A stretch of 64,000 bases of DNA. It comes from SSF14 sp037045585 (lineage in GTDB: Bacteria; Actinomycetota; Acidimicrobiia; Acidimicrobiales; Microtrichaceae). The DNA is taken from assembly GCA_037045585.1 (NCBI GenBank), contig JBAOIR010000021.1, positions 91,253 through 155,252 of the forward strand, given 5' to 3'. The notes below the pieces were generated by a model. That model was not told the DNA's origin and made no database searches. It saw nothing but the letters and a program-made list of their open reading frames with translations. Shown here one piece after another: positions 17,230 to 26,368 of the stretch. The position numbers and the translations under genes are program-made. The stretch's first letter is position 1. The number at the start of each line of letters is the position of its first letter.

Positions 17230-18957
17230 ATGGCAAAAGCAAATCTGATTACCCCTTATGGCGGCAAACTGGTCAACCTGGTGGTTGAAGGCAAAGAGCG
17301 TGAAGAACTGCTCGCCCGCGCAGGCAAACTTCCTTCGATCAAGATCACCATGCGCAACATGTGCGATCTTGAATTGATCGCCACCGGCGGATTTTCTCCG
17401 CTGACAACTTTCATGGGCAAAGCCGATTATGATCGCGTGCTCAAAGAAATGCGCCTTGCGGATGGAACCCTCTTCCCGCTTCCCATCACCCTGACAGCTG
17501 ATCCTAAAGAACTGCCGACAGTGGGCGAAGAATTGGCATTGCGCAGCGCAAACTTTGATCTGATCGCGGTCTTGACCCTCGAAGAAGTCTATCACTGGGA
17601 TGCCGAAGCCGAAGCCGCGCACGCTTATGGTTCAACTGACTCGAAGCACCCGATGGTTTCTGAAATGGCCCGCTGGAGCAAGGTCTGCATTTCCGGCGCG
17701 TTGAAAGTTGTAAATCTCCCCAAATATTATGACTTTGTAAATTTACGTCATACACCTGCTCAGGTGCGTGCCATGCTCGAAGAAATGGGACACGACAACG
17801 TTGTCGCTTTCCAGACCCGCAATCCTTTGCACCGCATTCACGAAGAACTGACCAAGCGCGCCGCTGCCGAAGTGAAAGGTTCATTGATCGTTCACCCTGT
17901 GGTTGGTATGACCAAGCCCGGTGACGTGGATCATTACACCCGTGTCCGCACATACAAGGCATTGGTTGATAATTACTACGACAAGAAAGACACCATGCTC
18001 AGCCTGCTTCCATTGGCCATGCGCATGGCAGGCCCGAAGGAAGCTTTGCTGCATGCCATCATCCGCCGTAATCATGGCGCTAATCACTTCATCGTTGGCC
18101 GCGATCACGCAGGGCCGGGAAATGATTCGAGCGGCAAGCCGTTCTACGGTCCGTATGATGCGCAGGAATTGATGACCAAGTACGAATCCGAACTCGGCGT
18201 CAAGATGGTTCCTTTCGAAATGTTGGTCTACCTTCCCGATGAAGCTCGTTATGTTGAAGAAAAAGATGTACCCAAGGGCGCGAAAGTTGCGAACATCTCC
18301 GGTACACAAGTCCGCGATGACTATCTTGCCAAGGGCAAGTTATTACCTGAATGGTTCACCCGCCCTGAGACTGCTGAAATTTTGCGCGAGATGTATCCTC
18401 CGCGCCACAAGCAGGGCTTTTGTATCTGGTTCACCGGTTTGAGCGGATCAGGCAAGAGCGCCACAACTGAAGTGCTCACCACCCTGCTGCTCGAGCGCGG
18501 ACGTGAGATCGCCATCCTCGATGGTGACGTTGTGCGTACCCATCTTTCGAAGGGTCTCGGCTTCAGCAAGGAAGACCGCGATACCAACATCATCCGCATT
18601 GGCTTCGTGGCTGGTGAAATTGTCCACGCGAGCGGTGCAGTGATCTGTGCTGCCATCAGTCCCTACCGCGCCACTCGTGCAGAAGCGCGCAAGATGGTCG
18701 GCGAGAACTTCATCGAAATTTATATGGACACCCCTGTCGAAGTCTGCGAACAGCGTGATGTGAAAGGCTTATATGCCAAAGCACGTCAGGCCATGGTCGA
18801 TGGCAAGCCAATGGGCTTCACCGGCGTGGATGATCCATACGAACAGCCGATCGAACCTGAGATCACATTGCAGGGCTTTGGGGCATCTGCAGAAGAAAAT
18901 GCGCGTATTGTGGTTGCCTACCTTGAAGCACAAGGCTACATTGGCAAACAAGCGTAA
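17230..18957 (+). CDS. sat/cysC: bifunctional ATP sulfurylase / APS kinase
   Basis: A 575-residue fusion that makes PAPS, the sulfate donor, in two steps: sulfate plus ATP to APS, then APS phosphorylation. Residues 1 to about 390 are a sulfate adenylyltransferase with FQTRNPLHRIHE (the QxRNPxHRxH substrate motif) and GRDHAGPG. From about residue 400 comes the APS kinase: P-loop GLSGSGKSATTE, then LDGDVVR and the lid region. Both active sites look complete. In this locus, with five sulfotransferases around it, the enzyme most likely supplies PAPS for glycan sulfation and not cysteine synthesis, since no reductases are seen. Inference only. Confidence 0.96.
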   Translation: MAKANLITPYGGKLVNLVVEGKEREELLARAGKLPSIKITMRNMCDLELIATGGFSPLTTFMGKADYDRVLKEMRLADGTLFPLPITLTADPKELPTVGEELALRSANFDLIAVLTLEEVYHWDAEAEAAHAYGSTDSKHPMVSEMARWSKVCISGALKVVNLPKYYDFVNLRHTPAQVRAMLEEMGHDNVVAFQTRNPLHRIHEELTKRAAAEVKGSLIVHPVVGMTKPGDVDHYTRVRTYKALVDNYYDKKDTMLSLLPLAMRMAGPKEALLHAIIRRNHGANHFIVGRDHAGPGNDSSGKPFYGPYDAQELMTKYESELGVKMVPFEMLVYLPDEARYVEEKDVPKGAKVANISGTQVRDDYLAKGKLLPEWFTRPETAEILREMYPPRHKQGFCIWFTGLSGSGKSATTEVLTTLLLERGREIAILDGDVVRTHLSKGLGFSKEDRDTNIIRIGFVAGEIVHASGAVICAAISPYRATRAEARKMVGENFIEIYMDTPVEVCEQRDVKGLYAKARQAMVDGKPMGFTGVDDPYEQPIEPEITLQGFGASAEENARIVVAYLEAQGYIGKQA

Positions 18958-18968
18958 TTGATTTTTTA

Positions 18969-19038
18969 TCGCAGAGACGGCCAACTCCCTTCCCCCAAGA
19001 AATTGGGGGAAGGGACGGGGATGGGGGCGTCTCTGTGA
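18969..19038. repeat. nested inverted repeat with G/C-rich hairpin
   Basis: The inner hairpin is perfect: CCCTTCCCCCAA (18987-18998), loop GAAA, TTGGGGGAAGGG (19003-19014). An outer inverted repeat, TCGCAGAGACG with CGTCTCTGTGA, has one mismatch. It sits between the PAPS synthase and the next gene and probably ends the former's transcript. Confidence 0.7.
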
Positions 19039-19048
19039 TTTTTCCTGA

Positions 19049-20657
19049 ATGAAACAATATCTGAAACCCCAGTCTCTTTTCTTGATTGCTCTCGGTTTGA
19101 TTGCCCTGAGCGCACTCGGTGTATTACTTTACAGCACGCCCGAAGGACTTGGGCTTTCAGATGACTCGATCGGATATATTGCAGGCGCGCGCAGCATCCT
19201 CAGCGGGCAAGGATATCGCGAAGCATGGCTTGCAAGTAATGGTCCTGTTACACACTTTCCCCCCGGCTTTTCATCTCTATTGGCTTTGATCGGTCTCAGC
19301 GGACTTGATCCTCTGCGCGGCGCGCGTTTTCTTAACGCGTTATTATTCGGCGCAAATGCATTTCTGCTTGGTATCATCGGCTGGCGCATGACCCGCTCAC
19401 AAATTGCGGGCGTGGTATTGGCTTTACTGTTCACGGTCAATGCTTCGTTGTTCAATACTCATGCTGTAGCCATGAGCGAGCCGCTCTATATCTTTTTCAG
19501 TCTCGCCGCGTTCCTCACTTTCTCTAAATATTATGAAGCGTATTCTGGAGTGCAGGAGCTTGCTCCTGCATCTGGCAGCAAGCTGCCTGACTCCACATGG
19601 CTGATCTCCACAGGCGTCCTTACCGCGTTCACTTATTTAACACGTTACGCCGGACTTGCTCTTCTTGCAACCTTCCTCGTTGCGTTAATTCTTCTGCACG
19701 ATACATGGAAGAAAAAGTTAATCAGCGCCGGAATTTTTCTTGCCAGTTTTATGCCCCTGGTTCTCGCGTGGAGCCTCCGTAACAAGCTCGTCGCCGACAA
19801 TGCCACAAATCGCACACTGGTCTATCATCCGCTTTCGGCGGAAAACATCGAAACCGGAATCTATAATCTTTCAGCGTTTTTCATCCCTGTCGAAACATGG
19901 CGGCGTGAAGTTACAAAAGATCCGAATGTGTTTATTGGTTTTCTTTCGTTAATAACGCTCGCTTTGCTGATTTGGGTTGTATATAAGGGATTAAAGAAAT
20001 TTTTTCAACCGGCCAGTGGAAGACCTGAAGTTTTATCTTTTACAAACGCACTTTATGTCTTCGGTTATCTGGCTTCCATTATTTCGTCCATGATGTTGTT
20101 TGACGCGAGTACAAAATTTAAACTGCGTATTCTATCGCCGGTGTATGTCGCCCTGCTGATCCTGCTCGTACTGTTTGGAAATTGGCTGTGGAACAGGCGT
20201 GACATTTCTTTGGCGCGGGTTTGTTGTTTTTACTGCGCTTTTTATTTTTATCTCTTCACTCTACGATCTCTCCGGCGTCGTGACCAAACTCCACAAAAGC
20301 GGACAAGGCTACGCGTCCTTCCAATGGTATGATTCCAAAGCGATGGATTTTCTGAGCGAATTGCCTGAGGGTATCCGCATCTATACCAATCAGCCCGGCC
20401 CTGTTTATCTGTACACGAATCGTCCCGGCTATGTCTTGCCCGACCTGATCGACCCTGTCACCGGTTTGCCGCGTGGTGGATACGAAGAAGGCGTGATCGA
20501 GCTTCAACAGGATGTGCTTTCAGGAAACGCCGTTCTTGCGTTGTTCAAATTTGGCGCAGAAGATGAAGATGTGCAATCCATTTATACACAACTCGCCGAC
20601 GGTTTATATCTCGCGCACGATACACACGGCGATACAATTTACACAGCAAATCCATAA
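19049..20657 (+). CDS. polytopic GT-C-like membrane protein, frameshifted, with palindromic insert
   Basis: One gene in two frames, about 535 residues. The first frame runs from the ATG at 19049 (LFLIALGLIALSALGVLLY) to LFGNWLWNRRDISLA; an extra base near 20,210-20,222 moves the end (GFVVFTALFIFISSLYDLSG onward) to the next frame. The SDDSIGYIAGARSILSGQGY loop after helix one has the acidic pair of GT-C transferases, and the soluble tail is like that of GT39 relatives. At about residues 166-182 the chain carries GVQELAPASGSKLPDST, encoded by a palindromic element (19546-19595) and not by ordinary membrane sequence. Confidence 0.78.
19546..19595. repeat. two-hairpin palindromic element inside a coding region
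   Basis: A 50-base element with ends TGGAGT and ACTCCA. Inside lie TGCAGGAGC-TT-GCTCCTGCA and GGCAGC-AA-GCTGCC. It is read through in frame in the membrane-protein gene at 19049. The element at 26,726-26,785 is the same design in the opposite orientation. Confidence 0.85.
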
Positions 20658-20666
20658 GGAAATCAA

Positions 20667-21494
20667 ATGACAATTTTTGATAAATTTAGTTTGAAAGATC
20701 AAGTGGCCGTTGTCACAGGCGGAGTGGGTCTGCTCGGCACAGAGTTTTGCAAGACCCTCGCCGAAGCCGGCGCATCTGTTGCGGTTGTTGATCTAAATGG
20801 TGACGCCGCTAAAAAAGTGGCGGATGGGCTCACCAAAGATGGATACAAAGCTGTCGGAATCGCAACCGACATCACCCAGCCTGACTCTGTCAACGCGATG
20901 GCCGCCACGGTTCTTTCGACCTTTGGCCGGCTCGACGTTCTGGTAAATTCGGCGGCCCTCGATCCAAAGTTCGACCCCGACGCTGCATCCAAAGGAATCG
21001 CTCCCGGCGCCTTTGAAGACTATCCGCTTGATCTGTGGAACGCGGCGCTGAATGTGAATCTGACCGGCATGTTCCTTGTGACACAGGCCTGTGTTAAACA
21101 AATGATCGCGCAGGGTAAAAAAGGCAGCATTATCAACATCTGTTCCACCTACGGACTCAACGGCCCCGATCAGCGCATCTACATTAAAGACGGCAAGCGT
21201 GTGGCTTATAAACCGGTTTATTACACCACCACCAAAGCGGGCGTGATGGGTTTTACCAAGTATCTCTCTGCCTACTACGCCGGGACAGAGATCCGCGTCA
21301 ATGCGCTCACTCCGGGCGGCGTGTTCAATAATCATGAAGAATATTTCGTAACGAATTATTCCGCCAAAACCATTCTGGGACGCATGGCAAAGAAAGATGA
21401 AATGAACGGCGCCTTATTATTCCTCGCTTCTGAAGCATCCTCCTACATGACCGGCAACAACGTCATCGTAGACGGCGGCTGGACGGCGTGGTAA
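20667..21494 (+). CDS. SDR-family oxidoreductase
   Basis: A 275-residue short-chain dehydrogenase. The cofactor motif is VTGGVGLLGTEF near residue 13, NSAA follows for the adenine loop, and the catalytic Tyr and Lys are in YYTTTKAG, with ICSTYG supplying the Ser. The C-terminal DGGWTAW end is typical. It sits directly upstream of the NeuA/NeuB pair, so a sugar-modifying role for nonulosonate or precursor synthesis is plausible. A second SDR at 37090 lies in a similar setting. A GGAAATCAAATG ribosome site precedes the ATG. Confidence 0.93.
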   Translation: MTIFDKFSLKDQVAVVTGGVGLLGTEFCKTLAEAGASVAVVDLNGDAAKKVADGLTKDGYKAVGIATDITQPDSVNAMAATVLSTFGRLDVLVNSAALDPKFDPDAASKGIAPGAFEDYPLDLWNAALNVNLTGMFLVTQACVKQMIAQGKKGSIINICSTYGLNGPDQRIYIKDGKRVAYKPVYYTTTKAGVMGFTKYLSAYYAGTEIRVNALTPGGVFNNHEEYFVTNYSAKTILGRMAKKDEMNGALLFLASEASSYMTGNNVIVDGGWTAW

Positions 21495-21555
21495 AACCGA
21501 TCGTGGACCAAAGACCGCTGACCGTGGTCTATCGTCCACCGTCCATGGTCTGATT

Positions 21556-22797
21556 ATGACTGAAATCCTCGCCATTATCCCTGCTCGCGGCGGTTCCAAG
21601 GGAATCCCGCGCAAAAACATCCGCTCCTTCGCCGGTTATCCATTGATCGCGTGGAGCATCGCCGCTGCCAAACAATCGGAGTTGGTCACGCGCATCATCG
21701 TCTCAACGGATGATGAAGAGATCGCAGCCGTGGCCCGTCAGTGGGGAGCCGAGACTCCCTTCCTGCGCCCGGCTGAACTGGCACAGGATAAAACCACCGA
21801 CCTGCCGGTTTTTGAGCACGCGCTCAAATGGCTCGAAGATGTGGAAGGCTACCGCCCCGAGATCGTTATCCAATTGCGCCCCACATCACCCGTCCGCCCG
21901 TTGACGATGGTGGATGATGCAATTCGTATTTTGCTTGAACATGAAGATGCCGATTGCGTGCGCGGTGTTGTACCTGCTGCACAAAATCCATTTAAAATGT
22001 GGCGATTTAATGGCGAAGGAAAACCATTAAATCAATTACTCGTAGTGGACGGCATAGATGAACCCTATAACGCGCCGCGCCAAATTCTTCCGCCTGTCTA
22101 TTGGCAGACTGGTCATATTGATGCGATCCGCGATCTGACCATCACACAAAAGAAATCATTGACCGGCGATGTGATTTATCCGCTGTTGATCGACCCCAAA
22201 TATACAGTGGATATTGACACCCTGCCCGATTGGACGAAGTATGAAGCCCTCGTCTACAGCGGGCTTGAAATGGTTTCTCCAGGAAACCCCCGCCGTGCCA
22301 TGCCTGAGATAATCAAGTTGATCGTCACTGACTTCGACGGTGTCCTGACCGATGGCAGAGTCTGGATTGATGAAAATGGCAAAGAAACAGTGGCAGCTTC
22401 ACGGTCCGATTCGATGCGCATCAAACAGCTGCGCGAGTACGGAGTTGATGTCATGATCCTGTCGTCCGAGGTAAATCCGGTTGTTAGCGCTCGTGCAAAA
22501 AAGATGAATATTGCGGCAGTTCATGGAATGGGTCTGCATGAAAAAGGGGAGGCATTAAAAAAACATTTGACAGAAAAAAATATTGATGCTTCGCAGGTCG
22601 TTTATCTCGGCAATGATTTTAATGATTTGCCGTGTTATGAGATCGCAGGTTGGTCTGTAGCAGTTGCAGATGCCTACCCGGAAGTTTTACAGGCTGCCGA
22701 CCATGTGTTGAAGACAAAGGGCGGTTTTGGCGCTTTACGTGAACTGTGCGATTTAATTTTGAAAGAATTCCAGGAGAAAAATAAAAATGGCTCGTGA
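21556..22797 (+). CDS. neuA: NeuA-type CMP-nonulosonate synthetase fused to HAD phosphatase
   Basis: A 413-residue two-domain protein. Residues 1 to about 225 are an acylneuraminate cytidylyltransferase (IIPARGGSKGIPRKN, then QLRPTSPVRP), which couples CMP from CTP to a sialic-acid-type sugar. From about 253 the chain is a KdsC-type HAD phosphatase: DFDGVLTDG near 258-266, then SSEVNPVVSARAKKM and GNDFNDLPC. The same fusion occurs in animal CMAS and some bacteria, where the HAD part may act on the 9-phosphate or be structural. Its 3' end overlaps neuB by 11 bases, which ties the pair translationally. Confidence 0.93.
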   Translation: MTEILAIIPARGGSKGIPRKNIRSFAGYPLIAWSIAAAKQSELVTRIIVSTDDEEIAAVARQWGAETPFLRPAELAQDKTTDLPVFEHALKWLEDVEGYRPEIVIQLRPTSPVRPLTMVDDAIRILLEHEDADCVRGVVPAAQNPFKMWRFNGEGKPLNQLLVVDGIDEPYNAPRQILPPVYWQTGHIDAIRDLTITQKKSLTGDVIYPLLIDPKYTVDIDTLPDWTKYEALVYSGLEMVSPGNPRRAMPEIIKLIVTDFDGVLTDGRVWIDENGKETVAASRSDSMRIKQLREYGVDVMILSSEVNPVVSARAKKMNIAAVHGMGLHEKGEALKKHLTEKNIDASQVVYLGNDFNDLPCYEIAGWSVAVADAYPEVLQAADHVLKTKGGFGALRELCDLILKEFQEKNKNGS

Positions 22798-23668
22798 AAT
22801 TAAATTTGGAAACCGAATGATGGGTGATGGTCACCCTGCTTATGTCATCGCAGAAGTGGGTATTAACCACAATGGCGATCTGGATGTTGCCAAGAAAATT
22901 ATTGATGCCGCCGCTCACGCCGGCGCCGATGCGGTGAAGTTTCAAAAGCGCACACCCGATGTATGCACACCGCCCGAACAACAAAAACAAATGCGCGAAA
23001 CCCCCTGGGGTTATATTTCCTATCTCGATTATCGTTACAAGGTTGAATTCAACGAAGAGCAATACCGCGAGATCGACCGCTATTGCAAGGAAAAGAAAAT
23101 TGACTGGATGGTCTCCGTCTGGGATGAACCCTCGGTGGATTTCATGGAACAATTTGACACTCCCGCTTACAAAGTTCCTTCCGCTTCGCTCACCGATCAC
23201 AACCTGATGAAGCGTGTCCGCCAGACCGGCAAGCCGATCATCATTTCAACCGGCATGTCTACCATGGATCAAATTTACAAAGGCGTGAACGCGGTTGGTG
23301 TGGACAATCTTGTCATCATGCACTGCACCAGCACCTATCCCTGCGAACCTGAAGAATTGAATCTCAAAATGATCGAAACCCTGCGCAATGAATTCCCGAA
23401 TAATCCCATCGGATATTCCGGCCACGAAGTAGGGCTTGTGCCTTCAGCGGTTGCCATTGCTCTCGGCGCAACTTCCATCGAACGTCACATCACACTCGAC
23501 CGCGCCATGTGGGGCAGCGATCAGGCCGCATCTGTGGAACCCGGCGGTTTTGAGAAACTCGTGAAATACATCCGCGTGACAGAAGCCGCGCTGGGTGATG
23601 GCGTGAAGAAAGTTTATGAATCTGAAAAAGGTTCAATGAAAAAACTCCGCCGCATTGTAAATGAATAG
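22787..23668 (+). CDS. neuB: NeuB-type nonulosonate synthase, no SAF domain
   Basis: A 293-residue TIM-barrel synthase that condenses phosphoenolpyruvate with a six-carbon sugar (ManNAc or an analogue) to make a nonulosonic acid. Marks are VIAEVGINHNGD, the DAVKFQKR strand, and KPIIISTGMS. The usual C-terminal SAF (antifreeze-like) domain of about 60 residues that shapes the active site of the partner subunit is missing, so the protein is shorter than most NeuB (about 340-350). This may be a natural subgroup. It follows neuA with an 11-base overlap. Confidence 0.92.
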   Translation: MAREIKFGNRMMGDGHPAYVIAEVGINHNGDLDVAKKIIDAAAHAGADAVKFQKRTPDVCTPPEQQKQMRETPWGYISYLDYRYKVEFNEEQYREIDRYCKEKKIDWMVSVWDEPSVDFMEQFDTPAYKVPSASLTDHNLMKRVRQTGKPIIISTGMSTMDQIYKGVNAVGVDNLVIMHCTSTYPCEPEELNLKMIETLRNEFPNNPIGYSGHEVGLVPSAVAIALGATSIERHITLDRAMWGSDQAASVEPGGFEKLVKYIRVTEAALGDGVKKVYESEKGSMKKLRRIVNE

Positions 23669-23675
23669 TATTTGA

Positions 23676-23732
23676 ACCGCAGAGGCGCAGAGTTCGCTGA
23701 GTTTTTCTCTGCGCTCTTTGCGTCTCTGCGGT
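23676..23732. repeat. inverted repeat with ACCGCAGAG ends
   Basis: ACCGCAGAGGCGCAGAG (23676-23692) pairs, with two mismatches, with CTTTGCGTCTCTGCGGT ending at 23732. It fills the spacer after neuB. Confidence 0.6.
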
Positions 23733-23740
23733 AAATAATT

Positions 23741-24596
23741 ATGGTACTCACACAAAAAATTAGACGAACGCTGCGCCCCGCAGGAAAAACCGCTCAAGCC
23801 ATTTTGCGATGGAAGCGGTTTTCTTTTCATGAAGCCCCGCCCATCTTCGGCAACTCCAAACCCAAAAGCGGATCGCATCTGCTGCTGCAAATTCTCAACG
23901 GCTTCACGCAGATCATGCCCTATCGTTATGTTGAAGCAGACCCGATCAGCACAATAAAGAAAGACGGTGGACGGCGGACGGCAGACGATATTTTAGACGG
24001 ATTTACATACTCTGAAAAATGGCGTGATCGGCTGGGGCTATCTGGATGCCACCCCCGAGAACGCATCTTTCTTAACTGAAACAGGGCGCGTCAACTATTT
24101 TATTTATCGCGACCCGAGAGATATGCTCGTCTCGCAAGTCTTCTTCGCGACCGATATGCACGGTGAGCACGGAATGCACGACTACTACAACTCACTGCCT
24201 GATTTTGGCGCGAGATTAAATGTCGCCATCACCGGCATTGACCGTGACGGATTAAAAATGGTCAGCGTTAAACAAAGATATGAAGGTGTCTTTCAATGGC
24301 TCGAGCAAAAAAATGTGATGTGCCTGCGCTTTGAAGACCTGATCAACAATCGCGATGTCACATTAAACGCCATGCTCGATGAAGTGGAAAAGACCGGTTA
24401 CAAAATCCCCACTCCACGCCCACAGGCATTGTCTGTTTTAGTGGATGCGATCCAGCCCAAAAAGAGTCACACCTTCCGCTCCGGCAAAACCGGCGGATGG
24501 AAACAACACTTCACCGACGAACACAAAAAACTATTCAAGGATGTGGCTGGTGATTTATTGGTAAGATTGGGGTATGAAAAGAACAACGATTGGTAA
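23741..24596 (+). CDS. sulfotransferase, frameshifted
   Basis: A sulfotransferase read in two frames. The first begins at the ATG at 23741 and carries the P-loop variant KPKSGSHLLLQIL; it passes into KNGVIGWGYLDATPENASFL near 24,015-24,025, where an A-run has one extra base. The second half has YRDPRDMLVSQVFF (3'-phosphate-binding) and ends with FRSGKTGGWKQHF. It is a close paralogue of the gene at 29371, with matching C-termini. Between the two motifs the segment KKDGGRRTADD is encoded by a GACGG-rich degenerate tandem tract and is probably an insert. The acceptor is unknown. Confidence 0.85.
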
Positions 24597-24606
24597 CACA
24601 TATAAC

Positions 24607-24641
24607 GCACGGGGCGCTTCTTTCACAGGATCGCCCCGTGT
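24607..24641. terminator. GC-rich hairpin after sulfotransferase
   Basis: GCACGGGGCG at 24607-24616 pairs with CGCCCCGTG at 24632-24640 around a 15-base loop. No clear T-run follows on the plus strand, so termination strength is uncertain. It lies 10 bases past the sulfotransferase stop. Confidence 0.5.
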
Positions 24642-24670
24642 GACTTTCATAATCTAGAATGGGGTGTTTG

Positions 24671-26359
24671 ATGAGAAAAGTTTTTCCCTGCCTTCTGATC
24701 GCAATTTTTATTTTATCCGCCTGCGGAAATCCGCCCGCAGAACCAGTGACCGTGGACGATGCGCCAACACCCACTGCACAGCCGGCGCAAATTTCAACGG
24801 CCACGCCAACTATTCCCGTCCCCACCGCAACCGCTGTTTCACTGGCACTGGCAGACCAGCCCGTCTTTCTTGCCTGGCCCATGCCCTCGTATATCGGCAC
24901 GGCGCGCATTTCACAATACCCCAACTCCCCGTGGACATGGAACTACCTGGGACTGAACGCCGGCTATCAATGTCCGCCGATGTTCGGGTATCTGTTGAAC
25001 ATGGACTCCCATCCCTACTGGCGCGATCTGTCCATTCCTGAAGAGCAGGATAAGGCGCAGGCTGATCCGCATAACTTTGAGATGGTTGAATGCTATTCGA
25101 CAGATAACAACGTCGGCGCGAACGGCCACGAAGGGACGGATATCAAAGCGCCCGCCGGCACGCCCGTCTACGCCGCTGCGGATGGCAAAGTGCAAACGTG
25201 GCGTTTTTCAGGGATGACGACCATGATCGTCTTGAAGCATTGCCTCGGCGGCACATGGGATGAAGCGCATCAATGTGTAGACGGGCGGCAGTGGTACACC
25301 ACCTATATGCATATTGAAATCAACAATGCTTTGCTGGTTGAAAACCTTGATGTTGCACAGGGTACACAGGTCGGGACGATCTACGACCAGAGCATCAATT
25401 CACATTTGCATTTTGAAACCGGGCTTGATTTACGCAGCTATACCAACTTCGTTAATCCGTGGGGACGTGACGAAGCGCCCTGGCTCGGCTGTATGTGGCT
25501 TGATCAATCCATTTGCATTAATCCGAATCCTGATTACAAACGCGTGGCGTTATATACCACTTCTGAAAGATTATTCATCAAACAGGGCGAAGCAGACCCG
25601 ATTGAGATATTTGATGCGCAGGGACTAAAACAGATCCGCTTATATGGTGAGCACGTTATTGTCATGGATGCGATGAATCGTTTGCTGGTAAATGATGAGG
25701 GCTTAGGCTGGAAGACTCTGGCAGAGAATATCACCGAGTTTCAAGTTTCAAATACCCGCATCGCCATTCTCGATCAAAACAGAAACCTGCTTGTTAAAGA
25801 AGATGTAAATAGCGAATGGACTTTACAAGCGGAACGCGTCCGCATGTTTTCGGTTTCAGATCACAGGCTGGAATATTTAACCGAAAGCGGCGACCTCTTT
25901 ATCAAACAGGATGAATTAACAAATGAGTGGACTCTGGTCGTGCAAAATGTATCTGCCTTTCAACTGAACGATAACCGTGTGGCCGTTGTGGATTCTCAAG
26001 GCGTGCTGTTTGCAAACGAAGGTTTGCTCTCTGCAGAATGGGAGCAAATGGCGCAGGGCGTGAAGGCTTTTCAATTAACCGACGTGCGCCTCGGTATTCT
26101 AAATATGAATGATGAATTGCTGGTGAAAGAAGGAAACCTGCGCGCCGAATGGCTGACCCTCGCGGAAAATGTCCGCTGGTTTCAATTGGCTGATTATCGC
26201 ATCTTGATGCAATCTGCCGCTGGCGAATTTAAATTGAAGGAAGGCAATCTCTATCAGGCATGGAGTGATATAGGGTTCGCAGAATTAAACCTTGACTCTC
26301 AACGGCGGAGTCCCCGCCTTTACCCGCTGAAATCCCTGATGTACTTGTATGCCGTATAA
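24671..26359 (+). CDS. M23-type lipoprotein with C-terminal repeats
   Basis: A 562-residue lipoprotein. The ATG at 24671 starts the leader (LLIAIFILSAC, lipobox LSAC); a start 12 bases upstream is possible. After a Thr/Pro linker comes a LytM/M23 metallopeptidase domain: HEGTD near residue 152 and HLHFE near 243 give the Zn ligands H-x3-D and H-x-H. Such domains cut peptidoglycan cross-bridges or act as degenerate cell-wall binders. From about 300 to the end the chain has six to seven repeats of about 38 residues (LLVKEGNLRAEW, NVSAFQLNDNRVAVVD) that resemble a beta-propeller of tectonin type. Confidence 0.87.
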   Translation: MRKVFPCLLIAIFILSACGNPPAEPVTVDDAPTPTAQPAQISTATPTIPVPTATAVSLALADQPVFLAWPMPSYIGTARISQYPNSPWTWNYLGLNAGYQCPPMFGYLLNMDSHPYWRDLSIPEEQDKAQADPHNFEMVECYSTDNNVGANGHEGTDIKAPAGTPVYAAADGKVQTWRFSGMTTMIVLKHCLGGTWDEAHQCVDGRQWYTTYMHIEINNALLVENLDVAQGTQVGTIYDQSINSHLHFETGLDLRSYTNFVNPWGRDEAPWLGCMWLDQSICINPNPDYKRVALYTTSERLFIKQGEADPIEIFDAQGLKQIRLYGEHVIVMDAMNRLLVNDEGLGWKTLAENITEFQVSNTRIAILDQNRNLLVKEDVNSEWTLQAERVRMFSVSDHRLEYLTESGDLFIKQDELTNEWTLVVQNVSAFQLNDNRVAVVDSQGVLFANEGLLSAEWEQMAQGVKAFQLTDVRLGILNMNDELLVKEGNLRAEWLTLAENVRWFQLADYRILMQSAAGEFKLKEGNLYQAWSDIGFAELNLDSQRRSPRLYPLKSLMYLYAV

Positions 26360-26360
26360 T
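26355..26360 (+). promoter_or_regulatory. TATAAT close to start codon; possible leaderless promoter
   Basis: A perfect TATAAT at 26355-26360 lies only 8 bases before the ATG at 26369, which lacks a ribosome-binding site. Transcription would begin at or near the start codon. Similar arrangements occur at 32571 (TATAAT, 6 bases to ATG) and 33908 (TAAAAT, about 6 bases to ATG). Confidence 0.45.
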
Positions 26361-26368
26361 ACGCAACT

